In this document: positions 27,213-35,305 of the stretch, one piece after another
Numbering within the stretch: the stretch's first letter is position 1
Layout of the letters: each line of letters opens with the position of its first letter
DNA from: JACQFZ01 sp045810625
GTDB lineage: Bacteria > Pseudomonadota > Gammaproteobacteria > Acidiferrobacterales > Sulfurifustaceae
Length of the DNA: 64,000 nt
Reading direction: 5' to 3'
NCBI GenBank assembly: GCA_045810625.1
Contig: JBJMVQ010000011.1
Location: forward strand, 3,794 to 67,793
Program-made: the position numbers and the translations under genes
The notes under the pieces: generated by a model
What the model was told of the DNA's origin: nothing
Seen by the model: the letters and a program-made list of their open reading frames with translations, nothing else
Database searches by the model: none

Positions 27213-28220
27213 CTAAACGAGCTTGACCAGCTGCTTCCCGAAATTCTTCCCCGCAAGAAGCCCGAGGAAAGCCGCCGGCGCCTTTTCCAATCCGTATGCC
27301 ACGGTTTCCCGATACTTGATGCGGCCCTCGCGCACCCATTGCCGCAGGTCGGCAAGCGCCGCCGGCCAACGCTCCATATGTTCCGAAATGATGAAGCCTT
27401 GGATCTTCGCCCGGTTGGCGAGCAGGCTCCCAATCGCCTTTACCCCGTACGGCTCGACCAGGTTGTACTGTGAAATCAGGCCGCAAAGAGGAATGCGCGC
27501 GAACGCGTTCAGCCGCCGTAGCACCGCATCCAGAATTTCACCGCCCACGTTCTCGAAGTACACGTCGATGCCGTTCGGCGTCGCCTTACTCAGATCCTGC
27601 ATGAACCGGCCGCGGCCGGCTTTGTAGTCGACGCACGCATCGAAACCGAGCTCCTCGACGACGTAGCGGCATTTCTCCGCGCCGCCGGCGATACCGACCG
27701 CCCGGCAACCTTTAATCTTTGCAATCTGCCCGACGACGCTTCCAACCGCGCCGGACGCGGCCGACACAACGACCGTTTCCCCGCTCTTCGGCTGGCCGAT
27801 GTCGAGCAGCCCGACATACGCCGTCACGCCCGGCATACCGACGACGCCCAGGTGCGCCGACAGCGGCACGTCGCGATCGTCGACCTTCTGCACGCCCGTA
27901 CCGTCACTGACGCCGTACAGCTGCCAGCCAAAGGTCGCCAAGACTTTCTCGCCCGGTTTGAAATCCGGATGGCGCGACTTCACGACTTCGCCGGCGGTGC
28001 CGCCGATCATTACCTCGCCGAGCCCGACCGGTCGCGCGTAGGATCTCGCCTCGTTCATGCGGCCGCGCATGTACGGATCGAGCGACAGGTAGTGATTGCG
28101 CACGAGGAATTGGCCGTCACCGATCTCCGGCACCGGTGCTTCCACCAAGCGAAAATCGCTTTCCTGCGGCGCCCCCGTCGGTCGGTGCGCCAGCACAACC
28201 TGCACGTTCTTCTCCGTCAT
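27213..28220 (-). CDS. NADPH-dependent MDR oxidoreductase (CurA/PTGR-like)
   Basis: 335-residue zinc-free medium-chain reductase. It has the N-terminal GroES-like domain with SLDPYMRGRM and a Rossmann domain with ASGAVGSVVGQIAK, typical of curcumin reductase CurA and prostaglandin reductases. Such enzymes reduce the double bond of alpha,beta-unsaturated ketones. Start and the preceding thioesterase stop overlap by four bases. In this operon it may reduce an enone intermediate. A 154-base gap separates it from the kinase gene. Confidence 0.88.
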   Translation of the reverse strand: MTEKNVQVVLAHRPTGAPQESDFRLVEAPVPEIGDGQFLVRNHYLSLDPYMRGRMNEARSYARPVGLGEVMIGGTAGEVVKSRHPDFKPGEKVLATFGWQLYGVSDGTGVQKVDDRDVPLSAHLGVVGMPGVTAYVGLLDIGQPKSGETVVVSAASGAVGSVVGQIAKIKGCRAVGIAGGAEKCRYVVEELGFDACVDYKAGRGRFMQDLSKATPNGIDVYFENVGGEILDAVLRRLNAFARIPLCGLISQYNLVEPYGVKAIGSLLANRAKIQGFIISEHMERWPAALADLRQWVREGRIKYRETVAYGLEKAPAAFLGLLAGKNFGKQLVKLV

Positions 28221-28651
28221 TCGGTCCGACTCTCCGATTCGGATGCGGCGTCTTCCCGGCGTCGCAATTTGAAGCTGCCTATCCCTTTCGCCACCAGCTC
28301 ACCCGCCTCGTCGCGTACTTCGCTCTCGCAAAAAACGATCGCGCCGCCGCTACGCAGCACGCGCGCTTCGGCGGTGAGGCGCCCGGCGCCGGCGCGCATG
28401 AAGTGGACCGACAGATCCACCGTCATCACGCCGCCGTTGTGACCGGCGCTGGTCCGCGCCGCCGCGCTCATCGAGCAATCGAGCAGCGCGGTCACGACCG
28501 CGCCGTGCGCGACGCGCCAGCTGTTCGTGAGCTCGGGGCGGACATCGAGCGCAACGACGGCGCGCCCCGGTTCCCGCTGCACCGCTCGCACGCCGAGCAA
28601 CTTGAGGAAGGGAATTTGAAGATTGAAGAACGAAGCATCGCCCGATTCCAT
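28217..28651 (-). CDS. PaaI-family hotdog thioesterase
   Basis: 144 residues with the hotdog fold. VAHGAVVTALLD carries the conserved His-Gly and catalytic acid of the 4HBT/PaaI family, and SVHFMRAGAG forms the central helix-strand region. It probably releases CoA from a dead-end acyl-CoA. ATG overlaps the SDR stop by one base and its stop overlaps the MDR start by four, so all three are coupled. Confidence 0.85.
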   Translation of the reverse strand: MESGDASFFNLQIPFLKLLGVRAVQREPGRAVVALDVRPELTNSWRVAHGAVVTALLDCSMSAAARTSAGHNGGVMTVDLSVHFMRAGAGRLTAEARVLRSGGAIVFCESEVRDEAGELVAKGIGSFKLRRREDAASESESRTE

Positions 28652-29424
28652 CAAGTCGCCGATACGCCTCCATCGACGGCGAGGTACTGCCCGGTAATGT
28701 GCCGCGACGCTTCCGACGCCAGCAGCACGGTGATCCCCTTCAGATCGTCGTCGCCGCCGAGTCGATGCAGCGGCGTCGCCGCGATAACCATCTGCCCGAT
28801 CTTGTCGAGCGTGGCCTTGGTCATCTTGGACGGGAAGAAACCGGGACAGATCGCGTTGACATTGATGTTGTACTTGCCCCATTCGCATGCGAGCGCGCGC
28901 GTGAAGTTGAGCACCGCGGCCTTGCTGGTGCTGTACGCGATCGTGTGCACTTCCGCGCCGCCGCCGCTCAGGCCGGCAATCGAGGAAATGTTGATGATCT
29001 TTCCGGCGCGCTTCGGGATCATGCAGCGCCGGCCGACCTCCTGGCTGAGAAAGAACATCGCGTTGATGTTCAGATTCATCACCTTGTGCCAAGCGTCGGC
29101 CGGGTGATCCTCCGCCGGCGCACCCCACGTGGTGCCGGCGTTGTTGACGAGGATGTCGATCGTGCCGAAACGCTCGAGGACTTTCGCGACGACGCCGGGG
29201 ATGGTTTCGAACTTGGAGAGGTCCGCGGTGAGCGTGAACGTCTCGATGCCTTGACGCTCGAGCTGAGCGCGCGCTTCATCGAGCTCGTCCTGTTTGCGCG
29301 CCGTCAGCGCCACCTTGGCGCCCATTTCGCCGAGCGCCTCGGCCATTTGCAGGCCGAGGCCACGCGAACCACCGGTGATCAGCGCGGCCTTTCCCGTCAG
29401 GTCGAAGAGTTGTTTCACGCCCAT
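28651..29424 (-). CDS. SDR-family oxidoreductase
   Basis: 257-residue short-chain dehydrogenase. The nucleotide loop TGGSRGLG is at 17-24, NNAG at 94-97, catalytic S147/S148, Y164 and K168 in YSTSK, and the closing TGQYLAVDGG. Arginine near the loop suggests NADPH may be accepted. It oxidises or reduces a hydroxyl/keto group, perhaps like LvaD (4-keto acid reductase) or a 3-hydroxyacyl-CoA dehydrogenase. Tightly coupled to the thioesterase. Confidence 0.88.
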   Translation of the reverse strand: MGVKQLFDLTGKAALITGGSRGLGLQMAEALGEMGAKVALTARKQDELDEARAQLERQGIETFTLTADLSKFETIPGVVAKVLERFGTIDILVNNAGTTWGAPAEDHPADAWHKVMNLNINAMFFLSQEVGRRCMIPKRAGKIINISSIAGLSGGGAEVHTIAYSTSKAAVLNFTRALACEWGKYNINVNAICPGFFPSKMTKATLDKIGQMVIAATPLHRLGGDDDLKGITVLLASEASRHITGQYLAVDGGVSAT

Positions 29425-29487
29425 CTCGTCCGCCTTGGTTTGTTTGTATTATTTGTTTCGCTCTCCGACCGACGGTGCGATGCGCTT

Positions 29488-30666
29488 TTAGGCGACTTCG
29501 AACAGACCCGCCGCCCCCATGCCGCCGCCGATGCACATCGTGGCGACGACGTACTTCGCGCCGCGGCGCTTGCCTTCGATCAGCGCGTGACCGACCAGGC
29601 GCGTGCCGGAAACGCCGTACGGATGGCCGATGGCGATCGCGCCGCCGTTCACGTTCAGCCGCTCGGCGGGAATCCCGAGCCGGTCACGGCAGTAGATCAC
29701 CTGCACCGCGAACGCCTCGTTCAATTCCCAAAGATCGATGTCCTCGATCTTCTTGCCGGTCCGTTTGAGGAGCTTCGGAATCGCGAACACCGGGCCGATA
29801 CCCATCTCGTCCGGCTCGCAGCCGGCGACGGCGAATCCGCGGAAGATGCCGAGCGGCTGCAGGCCTTTCTTCTCCGCGACCTTCGCGTTCATCACCACCA
29901 CTGCGGCGGCGCCGTCGGAGAACTGACTCGCGTTGCCCGCCGAGATGACGCCGCCCGGCAGCGCCGGACGAATCTTCGATACGCCTTCGTACGTCGTATC
30001 CGGGCGGATGCCCTCGTCGGCAGCGAGCGTCACTTCTCTAGTAAAGAGCCGGCCGGTGTCCTTGTCCGCGCTGGCCATCACCGTCGGGAACGGCACGATC
30101 TCGTCGTTGAACTTGCCGGCCGCCGCTGCCGCCGCGGCCCGCTGCTGGCTCTGCACGCCGTACTCGTCCTGCTTCTCGCGCGGGATGTTGTAGCGCTTGG
30201 CGACCTGCTCGGCGGTCTGCAGCATCGGCCAGTAAACTTCCGGCTTCTTCTGCATCAACCAGTTCTCGCGCGCCATGTGCCGATTCGCCTCGTTCTGCAC
30301 GCACGAGATGGATTCGACGCCGCCGGCCGCGAAAATGTCGCCTTCGTCGGCGATGATGCGCTGTGCGGCGAGCGCGATCGTCTGCAGGCCCGCGGAGCAG
30401 AAACGGTTCACCGTTACGCCGGCCGTCGTTACCGGGCAGCCGGCGCGAAGGGCGATCTGGCGCGCAATGTTGCCGCCGGTCGCGCCTTCGGGCGTGCCGC
30501 AGCCGATGATCACGTCTTCCACTTCGGCGGGGTCGATCTTCGCGCGCTCGATCGCATGCTTGACCACGTGGCCGCCCATGGTGGCGCCGTGCGTCATATT
30601 GAGAGCGCCGCGCCAGGATTTGGCGAGACCCGTGCGTGCAACGGAGACAACGACTGCGTCGTTCAT
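29488..30666 (-). CDS. Acetyl-CoA C-acyltransferase (thiolase)
   Basis: 392-residue thiolase. The nucleophile is C90 in NRFCSAGLQ, with H348 in AIGHPYG and C378 in ATMCIGGGMG. It cleaves 3-ketoacyl-CoA with CoA to acetyl-CoA and a shortened acyl-CoA, ending each beta-oxidation turn. It pairs with the FadB-type enzyme two genes upstream. Spacing to the SDR is 63 bases. A biosynthetic direction is possible but the context is catabolic. Confidence 0.93.
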   Translation of the reverse strand: MNDAVVVSVARTGLAKSWRGALNMTHGATMGGHVVKHAIERAKIDPAEVEDVIIGCGTPEGATGGNIARQIALRAGCPVTTAGVTVNRFCSAGLQTIALAAQRIIADEGDIFAAGGVESISCVQNEANRHMARENWLMQKKPEVYWPMLQTAEQVAKRYNIPREKQDEYGVQSQQRAAAAAAAGKFNDEIVPFPTVMASADKDTGRLFTREVTLAADEGIRPDTTYEGVSKIRPALPGGVISAGNASQFSDGAAAVVVMNAKVAEKKGLQPLGIFRGFAVAGCEPDEMGIGPVFAIPKLLKRTGKKIEDIDLWELNEAFAVQVIYCRDRLGIPAERLNVNGGAIAIGHPYGVSGTRLVGHALIEGKRRGAKYVVATMCIGGGMGAAGLFEVA

Positions 30667-30698
30667 TGGAATTCCTCCTGAGCGAAATCGGTTGCCGG

Positions 30699-31292
30699 TT
30701 AGTCCTTGATGTTCCGGTAAATGGTGTTTTTGACCTGCGCAAACACGCGCCGCACCATCGGCTCGAACTCCGACAGCGGCAAGGTTTCGGTCTTGGGATC
30801 GAACGCCGGGTTGTCGTAAAGCTCACAGAACTCGGCGGTATAGTCGAAATACTTGTGACCGCGAAACTGCTCGCGGATGTTCCGATCCATGCCCAGGTTT
30901 TGGAAGAAGTAGTACGCCTGAAAGATGCCGTGCTTCTCCACCATCCAGTGATTCTGTTCCGACACGAAGGGCTTGAGGATCGCCGCGGCAATGTCAGGAT
31001 GGTTGAACGAACCGAGCGTGTCGCCGATGTCGTGCAGTAGCGCGCACACGACGTATTCCTCGTCGCGCCCGTCGCGCAACGCGAGCGTCGCCGTCTGCCG
31101 GGAGTGCGTCAGCCGATCGACCGGGAAGCCGCCGCAGTCGCCGTCGAGCAGGCGCAAATGCGCGAGCACGCGATCCGGCAGCGCTTGCGCGAACGGCTTG
31201 AATTCCTCGGAGATGATGCGCCAGTCTTCCGCGGTACTGTCCTGCATCCGGCTGAACGTCGCGCGTTCGAGCGTTTTCGGATTCGTGGCCAT
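30699..31292 (-). CDS. HD-domain protein, possible PhnZ-like di-iron oxygenase
   Basis: 197 residues. An HD-superfamily metal site is visible: H63, H87-D88 in CALLHDIGD, H98, H121, H146 and D160. This has more histidines than a simple nucleotide phosphohydrolase needs, and the H63-H87 spacing matches PhnZ, the HD-type mixed-valent di-iron oxygenase. The start MATNPK follows GGAAAGAG. It sits between thiolase and the FadB-type gene, so a catabolic role is likelier than nucleotide hydrolysis. The reaction is unknown. Confidence 0.65.
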   Translation of the reverse strand: MATNPKTLERATFSRMQDSTAEDWRIISEEFKPFAQALPDRVLAHLRLLDGDCGGFPVDRLTHSRQTATLALRDGRDEEYVVCALLHDIGDTLGSFNHPDIAAAILKPFVSEQNHWMVEKHGIFQAYYFFQNLGMDRNIREQFRGHKYFDYTAEFCELYDNPAFDPKTETLPLSEFEPMVRRVFAQVKNTIYRNIKD

Positions 31293-31311
31293 CTCTTTCC
31301 TTCCGCCGAGC

Positions 31312-33405
31312 TCAGCCGTTGAACGTCTTGCCTTCTTGCGCCAGCTTCGCCAGCAGCGGCGCCGGCTCCCAGAACTTCGCATCGCGCGGATCCGATGCGG
31401 CGAAGTGTTTCATGCTGCGCGCGACGCTGTAGAGCCCGACGGTGTCGGCGTAGAACATCGGCCCGCCGCGAAAGAGCGGGAAGCCATAACCGGTGAGATA
31501 GACGAGATCGATATCCGAAGCGCGCAGCGCAATGCCTTCTTCGAGTATGCGGGCGCCTTCGTTCACCAGCGCGTAAATGCAGCGTTGGATGATTTCTTCA
31601 TCGCTGATCTTACGCGGCGCGATCCCCTTCTCTTTGCGGAAGTCGACGATGAGCTTTTCGACCACCGGATCGGGAATGGCGTCGCGCTTGCCGGCTTCGT
31701 AGCGATACCAGCCGGCGCCGGTTTTTTGGCCGAAGCGTCCGAGCTCGCACACGCGATCCGCGATGCCCGAGTAGACCACATCCGGCCGCTCCTTCGCGCG
31801 GCGCTTGCGAATCGCCCAGCCGATATCGTTCCCCGCGAGATCGCCCATACGGAACGGTCCCATGGCCATGCCCCACTTCTCGAGCGCCTTGTCGACCTGC
31901 CACGGCAGCGCGCCCTGTTCGACCAGCGCCATCGCCTGCCGCGAGTAATGCTCGATCATGCGGTTGCCGATGAAGCCGTCGCATACGCCGGAGACCACCG
32001 CCGTCTTCTTGATCGCCTTCGCGAGCTTCATTACGGTCGCGAGCACATCCTTGCCGGTCTTCGCACCGCGCACGACTTCGAGCAGCTTCATGACGTTCGC
32101 GGGACTGAAGAAGTGCATGCCGATCACGTCTTGCGGCCGCTTCGTGAACGCCGCGATCTTGTTCACATCGAGCGTCGAGGTGTTCGTCGCGAGTATGGCG
32201 CCGGGCTTGGCGACTTCGTCGAGCTTCTTGAACACGCCTTCTTTGACGCTCAATTCCTCGAACACGGCTTCAATGATGAGGTCGGCGTCCTTGAGCGCAT
32301 CGTAGGAAAGCGTCGGCTTCAGCAGACCCATACGCTGCTCGAGCTTCTCGGCCGAGAGCTTGCCCTTCTTCACCGAGTTTTCGTAGTTCTTGCGGATGGT
32401 CGCGACGCCTTTATCGAGCGCCTCCTGCTTCACTTCGAGGATGCTGACGGAGATGCCGGCGTTCAGGAAATTCATCGAGATGCCGCCGCCCATCGTGCCC
32501 GCGCCGATGACGGCGACTTTCTTGATTTCGCGCGTCGCGGTGTTTTCCGGCACGTCGGGGATCTTGGCCGCCGCGCGCTCGGCGAAGAACGAATGGCGCA
32601 GCGCCTTCGATTCCGGCGTCTGCACCAGATAGTTGAAGAAGTCGCGCTCGATCGCCAACCCTTCTTCGAACGGCTTCGACACCGAGGCGGCGACGGCGTC
32701 GACGCATTTCAGCGGCGCCGGAAAGTTCTTCGCGACCGCCTGCACGCTCGTGCGCGCGAACTGGAAGAAGGCTTCGGCGTTTGGATAATCGATTTTGATA
32801 TCGCGCACGCGCTTGAGCGGACGGCTTTCCGCGATCACTTTTTGCGCGAACGCGAGCGCTCCCTGCAGGAGATCGCCCTGGATCATCTCGTCGAAGAGCA
32901 CGGTGCCTTTGAGCTTCTCGGCGGGGACGATTTCGCCGGAGACGATCATATTAAGAGCGGTTTCGACGCCGACGACGCGCGGCAGCCGCTGCGTCCCGCC
33001 GGCACCGGGCAGGATGCCGAGCTTCACTTCCGGGAGCGCGATTTGCGCATCGGCGAGAGCGACGCGGTAATGACACCCGAGCGCCAACTCGAGTCCGCCG
33101 CCCATGCAGGCGCCGCTGATGGCGGCGACGATCGGCTTGGTGCTGTCTTCGACCGCGCGAATAACGGCATGCAAATTCGGCTCCGCGGACGCCTTCGGCG
33201 TATTGAACTCGCGAATGTCCGCGCCGCCCGAGAATGCTCTGCCGGAACCGATCAGGACGATGGCCTTGGCGTTCTTGTCGGCCTGCGCGCGCTCTACGTC
33301 CGCGACGATGCCGCTGCGCAGCGCATGGCTAAGTCCATTGACGGGAGGGTTATCGAGGGTGATAACAGCGACTGCGCCTTGTAGTTCGTAGTGTGTGCCG
33401 CTCAT
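31312..33405 (-). CDS. Bifunctional enoyl-CoA hydratase / 3-hydroxyacyl-CoA dehydrogenase (FadB-type)
   Basis: 697 residues with both middle steps of beta-oxidation. The N-terminal crotonase domain (about 1-190) has E106 and E126 as catalytic acids in ACMGGGLELALG and LPEVKLGILPGAGG. The NAD-binding domain (GAGTMGGG at about 299-306) and C-terminal dehydrogenase domains follow with GMHFFSPANVM. Size and order resemble the bacterial/peroxisomal multifunctional enzyme. It is first in the long minus operon. Confidence 0.93.
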   Translation of the reverse strand: MSGTHYELQGAVAVITLDNPPVNGLSHALRSGIVADVERAQADKNAKAIVLIGSGRAFSGGADIREFNTPKASAEPNLHAVIRAVEDSTKPIVAAISGACMGGGLELALGCHYRVALADAQIALPEVKLGILPGAGGTQRLPRVVGVETALNMIVSGEIVPAEKLKGTVLFDEMIQGDLLQGALAFAQKVIAESRPLKRVRDIKIDYPNAEAFFQFARTSVQAVAKNFPAPLKCVDAVAASVSKPFEEGLAIERDFFNYLVQTPESKALRHSFFAERAAAKIPDVPENTATREIKKVAVIGAGTMGGGISMNFLNAGISVSILEVKQEALDKGVATIRKNYENSVKKGKLSAEKLEQRMGLLKPTLSYDALKDADLIIEAVFEELSVKEGVFKKLDEVAKPGAILATNTSTLDVNKIAAFTKRPQDVIGMHFFSPANVMKLLEVVRGAKTGKDVLATVMKLAKAIKKTAVVSGVCDGFIGNRMIEHYSRQAMALVEQGALPWQVDKALEKWGMAMGPFRMGDLAGNDIGWAIRKRRAKERPDVVYSGIADRVCELGRFGQKTGAGWYRYEAGKRDAIPDPVVEKLIVDFRKEKGIAPRKISDEEIIQRCIYALVNEGARILEEGIALRASDIDLVYLTGYGFPLFRGGPMFYADTVGLYSVARSMKHFAASDPRDAKFWEPAPLLAKLAQEGKTFNG

Positions 33406-33826
33406 TGTCGCTTCGTCCTATACGTTTTATAGAAATTCAAATTGCGGTTTTTCGGCGCAACGGCCGCCACCGCTCGGGATCGAATCGGGACGAGTTGAAC
33501 CGACTAACCGGACGACTCGTAGCGCTGCCGATACCCGCTGCCGTCCCAAGCTCTCGCCCGTGTCCGGCACACCGCCCGTTTAGTCCTCCTCGAAAAAGGG
33601 CTTCGGAGAACTGCGCATCGCGACATGCGCGTTGCTCAGTCGATCGACGACGGTCGACGGTTGTACCGATCAGGGGTGCCGATTATAGCGGAGTCGCTGC
33701 CGGACTGAAATGTCAAGGAAAAACCGACGCAACGAACAACGCTTCCTCCCCAACGACGCGGTCTGCAAAGCGGAAGCACTGCGGTTCGTTTTACTTCGGT
33801 CGCTGCGCAATAACGCGCGAGCGATG
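33406..33826. other. 421-base region between livF and the beta-oxidation operon
   Basis: No gene is supported. It holds a TATAAT on the minus strand that could drive the FadB-type gene with a leader of about 270 bases. Within the leader an AGGAGG is followed by a short open frame, too weak to call. No intrinsic terminator for the liv operon is evident. Confidence 0.5.
33682..33710 (-). promoter_or_regulatory. Possible promoter of the minus-strand beta-oxidation operon
   Basis: TATAAT at 33687-33682 with TTTCAG 17 bases upstream. A perfect TTGACA also lies at 33716-33711 but at 23 bases, too far for normal use. The -10 is convincing, the -35 not. Confidence 0.4.
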
Positions 33827-34528
33827 TCAGACTTCCAGCCACTCGCGGCGCACGTTTTCGTTCGCGCGCAAATCTGCCGGCGAACCTTCGAACACGATGT
33901 GTCCGTGGCCCATGACATAGAGGCGGTTCGAGATATCGAGGGCGATCGTGAGTTTCTGCTCGACCAGCAGGATCGCGACACCGCGTTTCGCGACTTGCGC
34001 GAGCAGATCGCGTACGAGATCGACCATCTTCGGGGCCAACCCCTCGGTCGGCTCGTCCACCATGATCAGCTCCGGATCACCCATCAGCGTCCGGCAGATC
34101 GTGAGCATTTGCTGCTCGCCGCCCGATAGCACGCCGCCCGGCGCGTCCATACGTTCGGCCAGGACCGGAAACAGGCTAAACATGTCCTCCATCGTCCAGC
34201 GTCCGCCGCCGTTCTTGCGCTTCGATTTCATGCCGAGCAGAAGATTTTCGCGCACCGTCAGGCCCGGGAAGATGTCGCGGTTCTCCGGCACGTAGCCGAG
34301 CCCCTTGCGCGCGATCTCGTGCGTCGGCAACCCGTCGATGCGCTCGCCTTTGAAGCGAATGACGCCGGAGGGCGGCACTTCCCCCATGATCGTTTTGATC
34401 ATGGTCGAGCGGCCGGCGCCGTTGCGCCCGAGCAGCGAGACGATTTCGCCTTGCGCGACGTTGAATGAAACGCCCTGCAAGATGTGACTCTTGCCGTAAT
34501 ACGCGTGCAGGTTCTCGACGTCGAGCAT
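33827..34528 (-). CDS. LivF-type ABC transporter ATPase with Walker A Lys-to-Arg change
   Basis: 233-residue ATP-binding subunit of a branched-chain-amino-acid-type importer. The Walker A loop reads GRNGAGRST, so the usual lysine is R40. LSGGEQQML signature, Walker B LIMVDEPTEG and the D-loop are intact. It works at the cytoplasmic face with LivG, LivH and LivM. Its ATG directly follows the livG stop. Weaker ATP hydrolysis at one site is possible. Confidence 0.9.
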   Translation of the reverse strand: MLDVENLHAYYGKSHILQGVSFNVAQGEIVSLLGRNGAGRSTMIKTIMGEVPPSGVIRFKGERIDGLPTHEIARKGLGYVPENRDIFPGLTVRENLLLGMKSKRKNGGGRWTMEDMFSLFPVLAERMDAPGGVLSGGEQQMLTICRTLMGDPELIMVDEPTEGLAPKMVDLVRDLLAQVAKRGVAILLVEQKLTIALDISNRLYVMGHGHIVFEGSPADLRANENVRREWLEV

Positions 34529-35305
34529 TTAGTGCGCCCCGAGATACGCGGTTTGGACGGTTTTGTTTTCCCGAACACGCGCGGGCGCATCGGTCGCGAT
34601 GACCTCGCCGTACACGAGCACCGAAATCCGGTCGGCGAGGTTGAACACCACGCTCATGTCGTGCTCGACCATCACGAGCGTGCGCCCTTGCGACACCGCG
34701 CGAATCAGCTCGACCGCGTTGTCGGCTTCGGCGCGGCTCATGCCGGCGGTCGGTTCGTCGAGCATGATCACGCCCGCTCCGCTCGCGATCGCGATGCCGA
34801 TTTCGAGCGCACGCTGCTCGGCGTACGTCAGCACGCCCGCGGGCGTGTCGCGGCGCTCGGTCATTTTGATCTCTTCCAGCGTCTTCTCGGTGAGCTCGTT
34901 CGCGTCGCGCAGCTTGTCGACCGCGCGCCAGAAACAATACCGGTAACCGAGCGACCACATCACGCTGCAGCGGATGTTCTCGTATACCGAGAGGCGCGGA
35001 AAGATGTTCGTCACCTGAAAGCTGCGCGACAAACCGCGGCGATTGATTTCATACGAGGGCACGCCGACGATCTCGCGGCCGTTCAGCAAGATCGAGCCGC
35101 TGGTGGGCGTGAAGCGCCCGGTGATCAAGTTGAACAGCGTGGATTTCCCCGCGCCATTCGGTCCGATGATCGCATGGCGCTCGCCCTGATAAATATCGAG
35201 CGTGACGCCGCGAATGATCGGGGTCTTGCCGAAGCTCTTGTGAACGTTACGCACCTGTACTGCGCACTCGCGCCGTTCCGGCACAGTCGCCGCCGAGCTA
35301 TTCAT
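34529..35305 (-). CDS. LivG-type ABC transporter ATPase
   Basis: 258-residue ATPase with Walker A GPNGAGKST, the LivG-type degenerate signature LTYAEQRALEIG and Walker B VIMLDEPTAGMS, plus the H-loop histidine VEHDMSVV. The start MNSSAATV follows GGTGAG. It overlaps the livM stop by eight bases. It pairs with LivF to power the importer. An earlier in-frame start lies inside livM and is rejected. Confidence 0.9.
   Translation of the reverse strand: MNSSAATVPERRECAVQVRNVHKSFGKTPIIRGVTLDIYQGERHAIIGPNGAGKSTLFNLITGRFTPTSGSILLNGREIVGVPSYEINRRGLSRSFQVTNIFPRLSVYENIRCSVMWSLGYRYCFWRAVDKLRDANELTEKTLEEIKMTERRDTPAGVLTYAEQRALEIGIAIASGAGVIMLDEPTAGMSRAEADNAVELIRAVSQGRTLVMVEHDMSVVFNLADRISVLVYGEVIATDAPARVRENKTVQTAYLGAH

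Noticed and set aside
28699..30681. 660-codon open frame on the plus strand
   Set aside because: Antisense to the SDR and thiolase genes, both of which are clear. The translation is rich in Arg, Ala and His, as expected for a shadow frame.
30973..33384. 803-codon open frame on the plus strand
   Set aside because: Antisense to the FadB-type enzyme; no recognisable domain.
33480..33610. Possible leader peptide before the FadB-type gene
   Set aside because: An AGGAGG is followed by a short frame, but spacing is poor and the peptide has no regulatory feature.
33682..33716. Perfect TTGACA-TATAAT promoter
   Set aside because: Both hexamers are perfect but 23 bases apart, too long for sigma-70; only the -10 is kept as a candidate.
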